From assembly GCA_021794075.1 (NCBI GenBank), contig JAJYRM010000028.1, positions 1 to 38,212 of the forward strand: a stretch of 38,212 bases of DNA, read 5' to 3'. This DNA is from Bacteroidota bacterium (GTDB lineage Bacteria > Bacteroidota > Ignavibacteria > Kryptoniales > JAKASW01). Shown here piece by piece: positions 1-7,937 of this stretch. Every line of letters begins with the position of its first letter. Position 1 is the stretch's first letter. Under the pieces are notes generated by a model. The model did no database searches. It was not told the DNA's origin and worked only from the letters and a program-made list of their open reading frames with translations. The position numbers and the translations under genes are program-made.

Positions 1-2
1 GG

Positions 3-47
3 AACTCCCTGGAGACCTTCCAGAGGTGCATCGAGTCCAAAGTATGA
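3..47 (+). CDS. 3' tail of an upstream gene (partial)
   Basis: Frame 3 is open from the window edge to a TGA at 45-47 and gives a plausible tail ending in LETFQRCIESKV. It stops 15 bases before the mlaE start, as expected for an operon partner. Frame 1 is also open to a TAA at 49-51 but gives a less protein-like tail. The product cannot be recognised from 14 residues. Confidence 0.3.
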   Translation, partial: NSLETFQRCIESKV

Positions 48-62
48 CTAAATTGAACCGAC

Positions 63-812
63 GTGAAGAAATTCTTCATACACGTATATGATCTGACCGC
101 TTTTTCGCTCAGGTTCTTCAAGGAGGCGGCACTCCCTCCGTATGAATTCGGCGAGTTCGCCGGTCACCTGGAGAACTTCGGCTCGCGCTCATTCCCGCTC
201 GTCAGCGTAATCGGGCTTCTCATGGGACTCATCCTCGCCCTCCAGACGAAGCCGACTCTTGCCCGATTCGGCGCGGAGTCTTTTCTACCTGCGATGGTAG
301 CAATTTCAGTCGTCCGAGAACTCGGGCCAGTGATCACCGCTCTTGTCGTGGCGGGTCGCGTCTCAAGTGGCATCGGTGCCGAAATAGGCTCGATGAAAGT
401 AACCGAGCAGGTTGACGCCCTCGAAGTCTCATCCGTCGATCCCTATCGTTTCCTCGTCGTGCCGCGAGTCCTCGCAGGCATTATCGCTCTGCCGCTTCTC
501 ACCGCCTATGCCGACTTTCTCGGAATCATCGGCGCGTTTCTCGTGATGTTCGTGTCGGGCGGGATGGGATGGCAGCTTTTTATGTCGTCGACAATTCACT
601 CACTTTCCATCGGAGATGTCATCCCCGGCATCGGCAAAACTTTCTTCTTCGGATACATCATAGCGATCGTCGGTTCATATTTCGGCTTCAAGGCGTCCGG
701 CGGGACTGAAGGCGTTGGGAAGGCGGCAACTTCGGCCGTAGTATTCGCATCGTTCCTGATCTTGATCACCGACTTTGTGCTGGTGAAAGTGGGAATATTG
801 CTGTTTGAATAG
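63..812 (+). CDS. mlaE: MlaE-family ABC transporter permease
   Basis: Inner-membrane permease of an Mla/MCE-type ABC transporter that moves phospholipids between the inner and outer membranes. The 249 residues match the usual length of the family. After an amphipathic N-terminus there are about five to six hydrophobic segments, and the family core is visible around residues 85-125 (VVRELGPVITALVVAGRVSSG, then EIGSMKVTEQVDALE). The start is GTG at 63; no ATG lies close by and no clear Shine-Dalgarno sequence precedes it, so the start is the least certain part. It is followed by mlaF (ATPase) and mlaD (MCE protein) on the same strand, the standard gene order. The 250-bp gap to mlaF is unusual for this operon and holds a repeat element. 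Family assignment is firm; the substrate is inferred from the family. Confidence 0.93.
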   Translation: MKKFFIHVYDLTAFSLRFFKEAALPPYEFGEFAGHLENFGSRSFPLVSVIGLLMGLILALQTKPTLARFGAESFLPAMVAISVVRELGPVITALVVAGRVSSGIGAEIGSMKVTEQVDALEVSSVDPYRFLVVPRVLAGIIALPLLTAYADFLGIIGAFLVMFVSGGMGWQLFMSSTIHSLSIGDVIPGIGKTFFFGYIIAIVGSYFGFKASGGTEGVGKAATSAVVFASFLILITDFVLVKVGILLFE

Positions 813-814
813 AA

Positions 815-1052
815 GTGACAGAGTGACAAAGTAACATAGTGACAGAGTGATGAAGTGGCAGAGTAGTCGAGGAACGGAATGACAAATAGACAAACGATGA
901 CGGTCAGGGGAGAATACCGGCGAGCGATTTCCGGCGCGTTCCGCTCTCTTAAGCCGAAATCCTCGGCGCGCCTTCTTCACTTCATCGCCCGGTCGCCCCA
1001 TTCCCTTTCCACTTTGTCTCCCTGTTACTTTGTCACCTTGTTACTCTGTCAC
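815..1052. repeat. Inverted short-word repeat element between mlaE and mlaF
   Basis: The left side (815-864) is a run of GTGACAGAGTGACAAAGTAAC-like words, each about 8-9 nt. The right side (1010-1052) is the same word set on the opposite strand (GTTACTTTGTCACC, TTACTCTGTCAC). The two arms can pair imperfectly over about 43 nt, enclosing about 145 nt of more GC-rich sequence without a convincing gene. A second short match (GATGAAGTG near 848 and its complement near 977-985) extends the pairing. It looks like a small non-autonomous or MITE-like element, or a repeat-built hairpin, sitting inside the transport operon. Two short ORFs here (675-1001 on minus, 879-1076 on plus) are made of the repeats and are not believed. 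Confidence 0.6.
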
Positions 1053-1062
1053 CTGAAGAACA

Positions 1063-1788
1063 ATGATCCAGCTTAACAACCTATACAAGTCCTTTGGCGT
1101 TCAGCGCGTCCTTAGCGGGTTGAATCTCAACGTAGCCAAGGGCGAGACGTTTTCGATTCTCGGGAAGAGCGGCACAGGCAAGAGCGTGACGCTGAAATGC
1201 GTCGTCGGGCTCATGGCGCCGGACGCGGGCGATATCACGGTCGATTCGATGGAAGTCGATGTGAACGATCGCAAGACTCTTAGGAAGATCAGGATGATGA
1301 TCGGCTTCCTTTTCCAGGGGGGCGCGCTTTACGATTCCATGAGCGTCCGGGACAATTTGATTTTCAACCTAACGAGACATCACAAGACCAGACACAGCGA
1401 AGCATCGGAAAAGGCCGCGCATTACCTCTCACTCGTCGGCCTCGCGGACTTCATCGACAAGATGCCGTCCGAACTCTCCGGAGGCATGAGGAAACGGGCT
1501 GCACTCGCGAGGGCGCTAGTCATTGAACCACAGATACTTCTCTACGACGAACCGACTACCGGCCTCGACCCGATCACTTCGGCCGAGATCAGCGAACTGA
1601 TAAGAGAGATGCACGGCCGTTTCAAAGTAACTGGTATCGTCGTCACGCACGACATCCTGTGCGCGGGAATTGTGAGCGACAGGGCCGGTGTTTTGAAAGA
1701 TGGGATACTGAAATACGCAGGATCGATCAACGAGCTTGTTCAAATTGAGGATGAAGAGATCAAGGGATTCTTCAGGAAGCCGATTTGA
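1063..1788 (+). CDS. mlaF: MlaF-family ABC transporter ATP-binding protein
   Basis: Cytoplasmic ATPase that powers the MlaE permease in phospholipid transport. All nucleotide-binding motifs are present: Walker A GKSGTGKS (about residues 34-41), Q-loop (LFQGG, about 85), ABC signature LSGGMRKRAALARAL (about 138-152), Walker B ILLYDEPTTGLDP (about 159-171) and the switch histidine in VVTHD. The length of 241 residues is typical. The ATG at 1063 lies only 11 bases after the repeat element that separates it from mlaE; the preceding AAGAA is at best a weak ribosome-binding site. mlaD follows 55 bases downstream. Function is known from the family; the role of the repeat in expression is open. Confidence 0.95.
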   Translation: MIQLNNLYKSFGVQRVLSGLNLNVAKGETFSILGKSGTGKSVTLKCVVGLMAPDAGDITVDSMEVDVNDRKTLRKIRMMIGFLFQGGALYDSMSVRDNLIFNLTRHHKTRHSEASEKAAHYLSLVGLADFIDKMPSELSGGMRKRAALARALVIEPQILLYDEPTTGLDPITSAEISELIREMHGRFKVTGIVVTHDILCAGIVSDRAGVLKDGILKYAGSINELVQIEDEEIKGFFRKPI

Positions 1789-1843
1789 TGAAAAATAGTT
1801 TTGACATAAGAATAAGTAATCAACTTTTCCGGGACCTCAAGTC

Positions 1844-2917
1844 ATGAAGAAAACTTATGCGGCATTGCTGGGGCTGTTCGTCGCGGTAGGCGTACTGATA
1901 CTTGTCGCGGGGATATTTCTCATCGGAGAGCGCCAGGGAATATTCACCAAGTCGACCGATATTCTGGCGCGCTTCAATTCAGTCGAAGGACTCAAGAAAG
2001 GCGCCGCAGTACGACTGCTCGGGATAGATGTCGGCACCGTCTCGGATATTCGGATATGGAACAGCGTTGCGCTTGTCGATCTTAGGATCTTCTCGGACTC
2101 AAGAAAGTTCATCAAAAAAGATTCCAAAGCGATGCTCGAGACTGAAGGACTTGTCGGGAACAAGTTCGTGGTTCTCACGCCGGGCACCGACGCTTCCCCA
2201 TCTGTTAACGCGCTCGACACCCTGAATTCGATAGAGGAGCCGAACATTTCCCAAATAATCGTCGAGACGAGAGAGACCATCGCGAGCGTTAAGGATATGG
2301 TTACCCAATTTTCAGGAATTCTGGCGGACGTCAGAGGTGGGCACGGAACTCTCGGTAAGCTCGTGACCGATCCGAGCGTGTACTACGCCCTTCAGCATGC
2401 GACATACGAAGCCGATTCTAGTCTCAAGAAAGTATCTCAGAAGTTTTCGGACATGGCAGATATTATTTCCGGACTCGGGGTGTCGCTCAACGGCGTCGTT
2501 GGCAAAGCCGATTCCGTTCTTTCGAACGTCAATGTTGCCGTGCAGAACTTTGACACGACATCTACAAATATCAAGCTGATGGTGGCACAGCTCGACACCG
2601 GTCAGGGACTCGTCGCCTCGCTTATCCATAACCGCGCCGTGTATGACACGGCAATGGCGGTGGTGTCGACGACGCTATCCGCGGTGAAGGAGGCGCAGAT
2701 CGGACTTCAGAAGTTCGCCGGCAACATGGAAGCGCTGCGTCACAACTGGCTTTTCAGCAGCTACTTCGCCGGCCAGGCGCAGGACGAGTACACCAAGAAG
2801 GAGAAGGAGCTTAGACAGCTCGAGCAGCAAATCCAGGACAGGAGCGAGCAGCTCGACAGGATGGAGAAGCAGCTGAAGGAAATTCGAGACAAAATAGGTG
2901 CGGCCCGACAGCAATGA
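1844..2917 (+). CDS. mlaD: MlaD/MCE-family lipid-binding protein
   Basis: Periplasmic substrate-binding component of the Mla-type transporter, anchored in the inner membrane. A single N-terminal membrane segment (about residues 7-28) is followed by an MCE domain (about 38-118, with FNSVEGLKKGAAVRLLGIDVGTV and the LVGNKFVVLTPG strand). A long helical region follows (about 140-300), and the last 45 residues are charged and coiled-coil-like (KKEKELRQLEQQIQ). At 357 residues it is longer than E. coli MlaD (about 180) and resembles the long-tailed MCE proteins of other Gram-negatives, whose tails may help to bridge the periplasm; that bridging role is inference. It is the last gene of the operon. 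Confidence 0.92.
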   Translation: MKKTYAALLGLFVAVGVLILVAGIFLIGERQGIFTKSTDILARFNSVEGLKKGAAVRLLGIDVGTVSDIRIWNSVALVDLRIFSDSRKFIKKDSKAMLETEGLVGNKFVVLTPGTDASPSVNALDTLNSIEEPNISQIIVETRETIASVKDMVTQFSGILADVRGGHGTLGKLVTDPSVYYALQHATYEADSSLKKVSQKFSDMADIISGLGVSLNGVVGKADSVLSNVNVAVQNFDTTSTNIKLMVAQLDTGQGLVASLIHNRAVYDTAMAVVSTTLSAVKEAQIGLQKFAGNMEALRHNWLFSSYFAGQAQDEYTKKEKELRQLEQQIQDRSEQLDRMEKQLKEIRDKIGAARQQ

Positions 2918-3218
2918 CGGAAAGATGGAAGAATGGAATAATGGATAAATGTTTGAAAGACCCTGCGGGGAATGATGCCCGCTCGCCGAAGTGCTGATCA
3001 CGCTGGCGGGGAACGTCTGATTAGTAGATTGATGGGTTGGCGGATCGATGGATTGTATGGATAATGCCGAGTGCTGGAGAATGTCGATCTAGATCCCGCG
3101 CTTCACGAGAGGTCGATTGAGTGATGTGGCTCTCAGGCGGCCATCAGCGGCATAGGCGGGGCCTCTCTTTAGGTATCCGGAGGTGGAAAAATTCGCGAGC
3201 CGCGGAAGGGGCGACCTG
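2918..3218. other. Gene-free stretch with low-complexity short words
   Basis: About 300 bases with no convincing gene. It contains ATGGA-rich runs with an 8-9-nt period (2921-2952: GATGGAAGAATGGAATAATGG; and 3022-3061). These resemble the other short-word repeats in this window, which also sit between genes. No intrinsic terminator with a T-run was seen for either mlaD or the converging membrane-protein gene. Confidence 0.5.
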
Positions 3219-3596
3219 TTACCTGGGCGCCGAAGCCTTCCTGAACGCAAGATTCGCACTCACGGATTTCAAACCTAATATCATCAATGCGACGCCCGCG
3301 GCAAGCAGACCGGCCACGAGATCGATCTCGCCCGCAGGATGAAACCTCATGACAATTTGTCCGGCGTTCCCCAGCACCGACAGGAACGCCCACAGACTAA
3401 GCGCGCCGATCTCAAAAAGGATCAACCCGACAAGGACATTTGCGATCGACTCGAGCATCGGAAGCTTCGGCCGCTCTTTGGGCATTACTCTTCCAAGCTT
3501 TTCAAATTCGACCTGCAATTCCAAATTGTGACGCCTCTGCTGCCGATCGAAGAACGCGGATATAACGACTGCGACAATGAGTATGGTAACAAACAT
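3219..3596 (-). CDS. Small membrane protein of unknown function (3 TM segments)
   Basis: The 125-residue product starts with a membrane segment (FVTILIVAVVISAFF, residues 2-16), followed by a charged stretch (residues 17-45) and two further membrane segments (about 50-78 and 92-112). No catalytic motif is visible and I do not recognise the family. The ATG lies 3 bases after the stop of the preceding gene (3600-3950), so the two are almost certainly co-transcribed and possibly translationally coupled. The pair diverges from an ECF sigma factor, so it may belong to the regulon or signal path of that factor; this is inference from position. It is more likely real than chance: hydrophobic pattern, clean operon spacing, and no competing ORF of quality on the other strand. 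Confidence 0.7.
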   Translation of the reverse strand: MFVTILIVAVVISAFFDRQQRRHNLELQVEFEKLGRVMPKERPKLPMLESIANVLVGLILFEIGALSLWAFLSVLGNAGQIVMRFHPAGEIDLVAGLLAAGVALMILGLKSVSANLAFRKASAPR

Positions 3597-3599
3597 GAC

Positions 3600-3950
3600 T
3601 CATCCTTTCCTTAGTTTTCCAGCGTCTCTCAACGCCATCATTAAAAGAAGGGCCGAAAACAATATCAGCTCCGCAATGAAAACGAAAAGGAAACCCTCGC
3701 GCAGAGGCAATAGCCTCCTAAAGAAAGAAATGCCGGCTACATCGACGACAAGGAGAGCAACTGCAGTAGCGGCTGCAGTTGCAACCTTCGTCCAGTTCGG
3801 CTGAGTTCCGTAATGCGGCTCAGTCCCATTCCTCAGATCGTGAATGGCCTTCTTGTGCCGAATATCGCGCTCGTGATATTCCCAGAATCCCCAAACCACG
3901 ATTAGAGTTATTACAATGATCGTTGAAACGTTGCTAGCCTCAGGTTCCAC
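3600..3950 (-). CDS. Small membrane protein of unknown function (3 TM segments)
   Basis: The 116-residue product has an N-terminal membrane segment (about residues 8-22, TIIVITLIVVWGFWEY), a polar loop with HERDIRHKKAIHDLRNG (27-43), and two more hydrophobic segments (about 54-74 and 85-108). The layout (one TM, charged loop, two TM) is the same as in the next gene, 3219-3596, so the two may be distant paralogues. The family is not recognised. The start is about 130 bases from the divergent ECF sigma gene, and the shared region holds a 61-bp dyad symmetry (3975-4035). A role with the sigma/anti-sigma pair is inferred from context only. Confidence 0.7.
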   Translation of the reverse strand: MEPEASNVSTIIVITLIVVWGFWEYHERDIRHKKAIHDLRNGTEPHYGTQPNWTKVATAAATAVALLVVDVAGISFFRRLLPLREGFLFVFIAELILFSALLLMMALRDAGKLRKG

Positions 3951-3974
3951 TCGGTACCTCCCTATTTCAATCCT

Positions 3975-4035
3975 TTAGACGACTCCAAACAGTTTTTTCT
4001 TTCAATGAAAGAAAATTAGCTTGAAGGAAGTCTAA
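3975..4035. promoter_or_regulatory. Concentric palindrome in the divergent promoter region
   Basis: A perfect dyad TTTTCTTTCA / TGAAAGAAAA (3995-4004 and 4006-4015) is centred on base 4005. Outer arms TTAGAC (3975-3980) and GTCTAA (4030-4035) are also perfect inverted copies and are spaced exactly symmetrically about the same base. It lies between the membrane-protein pair (minus) and the ECF sigma gene (plus), where a dimeric or double-dimeric repressor site would be expected. It lacks the GC-rich stem of an intrinsic terminator. The operator role is inference; the symmetry is directly visible. Confidence 0.55.
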
Positions 4036-4078
4036 CCTTGTGTACGCACCATGAAACACTAATGTCAGAAAAGTCGGG

Positions 4079-4618
4079 ATGGCCTCGGAAGAATCTGAAG
4101 CAGGCGGGACATTCAAGGATATCGTAAACCTCTACTCAGAGCGCGTGTTCAACCTCGCACTCAGGATGTTGGGCAACCGGGAAGAGGCCGAAGAGGCAAC
4201 CCAAGACGTATTCATGAGAGTGCTTCGCTCGATCGATAAATTCAGAGGAGATTCGGGTCTTGGGACGTGGATCTGGCGTATCGCGACAAACGTCTGCCTG
4301 ACCCGCAGAAAGAAGAAAAACATACTTGCGGTAAGCCTTGACGCCATTGATGTCGATCCGCCCGACGGGAAAATCGAGCGCAATTCAAGACAGGAAAGAT
4401 CGCTCTTTGCCCGAGAGCGAACGGATATTATCCAACATTACATATCGTTACTGCCGCCGGGCGAATCGGCGGTCATCACGCTTTTCTACCTTGAAGAACT
4501 TTCTTACGAGGAAATATCAGATATATTGAAAATGCCTGTCGGCACCGTATCCACCTCGCTGCATAGAGGACGGCAGAAGCTCGGAGAGATGCTAAGAAAG
4601 GACGAGAACAATCTATGA
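4079..4618 (+). CDS. ECF-type RNA polymerase sigma factor
   Basis: Alternative sigma factor of the extracytoplasmic function family, directing RNA polymerase to a stress or envelope regulon. Region 2 covers about residues 15-82 (LYSERVFNLALRMLG, then NREEAEEATQDVFMRVLRSI and TWIWRIATNVCL). Region 4 covers about 120-172 (LPPGESAVITLFYLEELSYEE, then the helix-turn-helix IKM-like PVGTVSTSLHRGRQKL). Region 3 is missing, as usual for the group, and 179 residues is the usual length. The ATG at 4079 is the only start in frame: an in-frame TGA lies at 4052, and the ATG at 4062 is out of frame. The stop overlaps the anti-sigma start by ATGA, so the two are translationally coupled. Confidence 0.93.
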   Translation: MASEESEAGGTFKDIVNLYSERVFNLALRMLGNREEAEEATQDVFMRVLRSIDKFRGDSGLGTWIWRIATNVCLTRRKKKNILAVSLDAIDVDPPDGKIERNSRQERSLFARERTDIIQHYISLLPPGESAVITLFYLEELSYEEISDILKMPVGTVSTSLHRGRQKLGEMLRKDENNL

Positions 4619-5043
4619 ATTGCGAAGACTTCAGAAACCGCTCGGATAACATGGCGGAGTCGAGGAAGCCGGTCACTCCCGGCAATCTTCCTCCGGATAT
4701 GCAATCCCATATTGCAAAATGTGCGGCGTGCGCGCGCTATCTCTATTACGCCAGTGCCGGTGAAGACGCAATGTTAAATGCACGACGCGTTGAGATATCT
4801 CATGACCTGTATGAAAGGCTCATCCACCTCGAAGCCGAACCGCGCGGAACGATGCTGCCGTCGTTAAACGCGCCTCTTCTTGTTTATATCCTTCAGATTG
4901 TTATCCCGGCAATGATTATATGGACGGCTGGAAAGTTCATGCCCGCTCCCGCATCTGTATTGATCGAATTTCTCTTGATCGTCTGCGTGATGGTTCTGGC
5001 ATTTGAGAAAATCGCCAGAAGGCTCGTGACTGACAGGGTCTGA
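4615..5043 (+). CDS. Membrane-anchored zinc-finger anti-sigma factor
   Basis: Probable partner that holds the preceding ECF sigma factor inactive at the membrane. The N-terminal cytoplasmic part has the ZAS/zf-HC2 signature: an early Cys (NCEDF, residue 3) and HIAKCAAC (His33, Cys37, Cys40). Two hydrophobic segments follow (about residues 82-101 and 106-126), so both ends may face the cytoplasm. The 142 residues are typical of short anti-sigma factors. The start overlaps the sigma stop by 4 bases. Only a short periplasmic loop joins the two membrane segments, so the signal may be sensed in the membrane or through a partner protein; this is inference. Confidence 0.85.
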   Translation: MNCEDFRNRSDNMAESRKPVTPGNLPPDMQSHIAKCAACARYLYYASAGEDAMLNARRVEISHDLYERLIHLEAEPRGTMLPSLNAPLLVYILQIVIPAMIIWTAGKFMPAPASVLIEFLLIVCVMVLAFEKIARRLVTDRV

Positions 5044-5064
5044 GTCCCCCAAGCGGCTGGACAA

Positions 5065-5160
5065 AGTGTTAACCACGAGACAACAAAGACGAAGATGTGC
5101 GTTGCGTTCATAAAATAAGCGGAGAAATTGGACCGGCTCTTGGTGCCTTTCCTTCGCGAT
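5065..5160. repeat. Degenerate intergenic short-word repeat (ACCACGAGACAACAAAG type)
   Basis: The gap between the convergent anti-sigma gene and the receptor gene holds ACCACGAGACAACAAAGACG (about 5072-5091) and, further on, an inverted-sense CTTGGTGCCTTTCCTTCGCG (about 5140-5159). These are degenerate forms of the 'accacgaagacacaaaggcacgaag' words common between genes in many environmental bacteria. The two halves point in opposite directions. No gene is seen in 5044-5191. Confidence 0.45.
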
Positions 5161-5191
5161 CCTTACGATAAAAGAAAGCGAGGTCCCCAGC

Positions 5192-7411
5192 TCAGAAACT
5201 TGTCGACACGACCAGCATGAAATTCCTCAGCGGCGCCATGTTCCCTATCATCTCGACGTAGTAATAATTAAACAGATTATTGATAACCAAGTCCACATCC
5301 AGCGGTACACCAATGGAAGAGAGATCAACTCCGCCTCGTACATCCGTAATGTAAGCCGGCACTCTTTCGTTTCCGTTCCTTACGATTCCCAGTTGCACCA
5401 GCTGCCTGTCGTAATTTTCGAACTTGCTGATGTACCTGAAGTCCACGGACGCGCGGTAAATCGATTTTTGGAATTCCGCTGAAAGGTAAAAAAGCTCTCG
5501 CGACCTGTATTTCAGAATATCGTGATTCGTAATGTCGAGAGGATAAATGTAAGTATAGCTCGCTTTCATCGTGAGAAAGTCTGTCCCGACGTCGCTCGAC
5601 GCGTCGATCTCGTACCCCTGGATTCTCGCGCGCGTGACGTTCTGAAAAGTAATCTGCCCCGAATTATTGAACTCCGGCTCGATCATGTTCCAGTAATCGC
5701 TCTGGAAAATCGCGGCGTTAATCAATCCGTAAAAAGATAGCGGCACGATACCTCCGATCTCTTCCGAAAGACTCCGCTCCGGCAGAAGGTTGGGATTCGG
5801 AACAATCGCGACCCCGCCCGATTGTATCGACGCGTACGTCTCACCCACGCTTGGCGCGCGAAAGCCCGTGCCTATCGAAGCGCGAAGCGCCGTCCCGCTT
5901 CCGATGTCGTACACAAGGCCGATTTTCGGATTGAGCTGGTTGAAGGAAGCCTTACCTTCTATCTTCTCGTAATCGTATCTCCCGCCCACTGTCGCGCGGA
6001 GGCTGTCGATCCTTTGCTCGGCCTGGAGATAGACTGCGCCCGAGTTGCTCTGCTTGTTCGTGAAAGAATTCGAATTGATGAAATCAAGCTCCCCATCCGC
6101 GCCGAACGTCAGGACAGTAGACGGCGACGCGTTCCATGTACCCTGGTATTCAAGATATCCCGTGCTCGAATTCGACGTATCGCCGATGCCGGTCGGCGTG
6201 CTTCCGAAATTATCGTACCAATAGTTGTAGTAATAACTCCCGCGCAGGATGTAGAGAAAATTGTCCGACACGACGTTGGTATAAATGCCCGCGAGGTTTG
6301 CGCGCGTCGACTTCACCCACTGACCGAGCGAGTTCGCCGACGGTTGGAACGCGTGGTTGATGTCTTCCCAGTAAAGAAAATTGCCGGAGTACTGGTCAAA
6401 AAGGTTTCCCAAGATTTTCAGACTCTGGTTCGAACCGATGGTACCGGCCGTTTCCGCAAAGAGGTTCATTCGCCTGAAGAAGTCGTTCTGTATGTAGCCG
6501 TCGTCTCTCTTGTAACTGAGCGAAGCCGTGACGCCAAAATCCCCGAGTCCTATCGGCTGCGAGTGGGTAATCGAAGCGCCCTGGAAGTATCTCGGATGCG
6601 ACGACCACCGCCAGCTCGCGTAAGTCGGCTGCTGGTAGAACCCGCCGTACATTCTTACGCTCGTAGAATTAACATCGACGTTGTTCTTTGTTATCACGTC
6701 TATGACGCCGCCGAGCGCGCTCGATCCGTATAACGCGGAGCCGGCGCCCTTCATCACTTCCACGCGCTCGATGTCTGACACAGGAATCGATTCCCAGACG
6801 GCCTGGCCGGTGTCGCCCGTCAGAAGCGGTATTCCGTCGATGAGGAGAAGGACTCGGCTTCCAATTCCACGGGCGTAACCGCTCGAGCCGCGTATGTTTA
6901 ACTGGTCCTGCACAAAGTTTACCCCCGGCACGTACCTGAGCGCGTCGCTTAGCGAAACTACATCTCTCCTCTGAAGAGATGCCGAGCTGATCAGGCTCAT
7001 GCTCACCGGGACATTGGTCAGAAGTTGTCTCCTCTTGCTCGCGGTCACCACCACCTGGTACGTTCGAATCGGAGAAGTTATCAGGTAGATCCTCAACGCC
7101 TCCGCCCCGGAATTCCCGGCGGATACCGTTCGGATCGCTTTCTTATATCCAATCATCGAGACAGAGAGCCGGTAATTGCCTGGAGGCATTTTCTGAAATC
7201 CGAAACTTCCATCGATCCCCGACAGCGTACCGGTTCTCATCTGTTTCCCTTGAGCGCGAGATTGCAGCATGACTGTCGCGCCGGCGATTGCGCTCGAGTC
7301 CTCGGCTGACAGCACTACACCTGCAACCCTGGATTGCGGGAAGCTAATGCCGTACAGAAGGAGAAGCGACGCTGCCGAGAGGATTAGGAGGCGTGTTCTT
7401 GAAATCGACAT
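5192..7411 (-). CDS. TonB-dependent outer-membrane receptor
   Basis: Outer-membrane active transporter for a siderophore, vitamin, sugar or similar ligand, energised by TonB. Order of parts in 739 residues: signal peptide (about 1-26), carboxypeptidase-regulatory-like beta domain (about 28-110, with GIDGSFGFQKMPPGNYRLSV), TonB-box-like QVVVTASKRR (about 119-128), plug (about 130-245, with LSDALRYVPGVN, NIRGSSG and GAGSALYGSSALGGVIDVIT) and a 22-strand-type barrel to the C-terminus, which ends in aromatic Phe (STSF). The length and order are typical of Bacteroidetes-type receptors, but it is not a SusC. The lipoprotein gene just upstream overlaps it by 68 bases and may encode a surface partner. 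The substrate cannot be read from the sequence. Confidence 0.93.
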   Translation of the reverse strand: MSISRTRLLILSAASLLLLYGISFPQSRVAGVVLSAEDSSAIAGATVMLQSRAQGKQMRTGTLSGIDGSFGFQKMPPGNYRLSVSMIGYKKAIRTVSAGNSGAEALRIYLITSPIRTYQVVVTASKRRQLLTNVPVSMSLISSASLQRRDVVSLSDALRYVPGVNFVQDQLNIRGSSGYARGIGSRVLLLIDGIPLLTGDTGQAVWESIPVSDIERVEVMKGAGSALYGSSALGGVIDVITKNNVDVNSTSVRMYGGFYQQPTYASWRWSSHPRYFQGASITHSQPIGLGDFGVTASLSYKRDDGYIQNDFFRRMNLFAETAGTIGSNQSLKILGNLFDQYSGNFLYWEDINHAFQPSANSLGQWVKSTRANLAGIYTNVVSDNFLYILRGSYYYNYWYDNFGSTPTGIGDTSNSSTGYLEYQGTWNASPSTVLTFGADGELDFINSNSFTNKQSNSGAVYLQAEQRIDSLRATVGGRYDYEKIEGKASFNQLNPKIGLVYDIGSGTALRASIGTGFRAPSVGETYASIQSGGVAIVPNPNLLPERSLSEEIGGIVPLSFYGLINAAIFQSDYWNMIEPEFNNSGQITFQNVTRARIQGYEIDASSDVGTDFLTMKASYTYIYPLDITNHDILKYRSRELFYLSAEFQKSIYRASVDFRYISKFENYDRQLVQLGIVRNGNERVPAYITDVRGGVDLSSIGVPLDVDLVINNLFNYYYVEMIGNMAPLRNFMLVVSTSF

Positions 7412-7937
7412 CTATGTTTATTCCATTTACAAATGAATCCGGGGTGACTACAACAGAATCGGGCTGCCCGGCGCCGTGCGAGTAGCCGTACGCGCCGACG
7501 ACTTTCCAGTCCTGCAAGTAATTCGACCCGTTTTGAATCACAACGGCGACATATCTGAAAGTCGCCGCTGAGTCTAAATAGAAAGTGTATGATAGGGAAT
7601 CTGCAAACAGCGGTACCTTGTTCGCTCCTAATGCCGGATACACTTTTGCCTGACCGGAGCTCACCTCTGTCAAAATATTTGACGGTGGGTAATTTGAGAA
7701 TGCTACGACACGCACGTCGAATACGCTATCCGACGGCGGCCACGCGGAGACGAATCTTACCGTTCCTCCAAATCCCATTTGAACGGAAGATGACGGTTGG
7801 GTTGGCGCGAGACCGCGGTTGCATCCTGCGAATAGTACGGCAAAGAAGAGGGCCGTAATTGAATTACGGAGCCATTGTGTGCGCAGAGAGTTGGAAGCAC
7901 CGGTTGTCGTATTTGCCGGTCTCAATTGCTCTTTCAA
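7344..7937 (-). CDS. Predicted lipoprotein, partner of the TonB-dependent receptor
   Basis: The 197-residue product has an N-terminal hydrophobic segment ending in a lipobox-like LFAGC (Cys at about residue 39), so it is probably lipid-anchored. The rest is beta-rich and low in charge (for example TVRFVSAWPPSDSVFDVRVVAFS), without a family I can name. The long N-terminal stretch before the membrane segment (about 23 residues) suggests that the true start could be a later non-ATG codon; no later ATG exists before the lipobox. The 3' end overlaps the receptor start by 68 bases in another frame, so its last 22 residues share DNA with the receptor signal peptide. Tight overlap implies co-expression. 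The function is unknown. Confidence 0.7.
   Translation of the reverse strand: MKEQLRPANTTTGASNSLRTQWLRNSITALFFAVLFAGCNRGLAPTQPSSSVQMGFGGTVRFVSAWPPSDSVFDVRVVAFSNYPPSNILTEVSSGQAKVYPALGANKVPLFADSLSYTFYLDSAATFRYVAVVIQNGSNYLQDWKVVGAYGYSHGAGQPDSVVVTPDSFVNGINIDVDFKNTPPNPLGSVASPSVRH

Noticed and set aside
3121-3342. 73-residue plus-strand frame
   Set aside because: Overlaps the end of the membrane-protein gene on the other strand; composition is Arg-rich and not protein-like.
5822-6733. 303-residue plus-strand frame
   Set aside because: Arg/Val-rich shadow lying wholly antisense to the TonB-dependent receptor gene.
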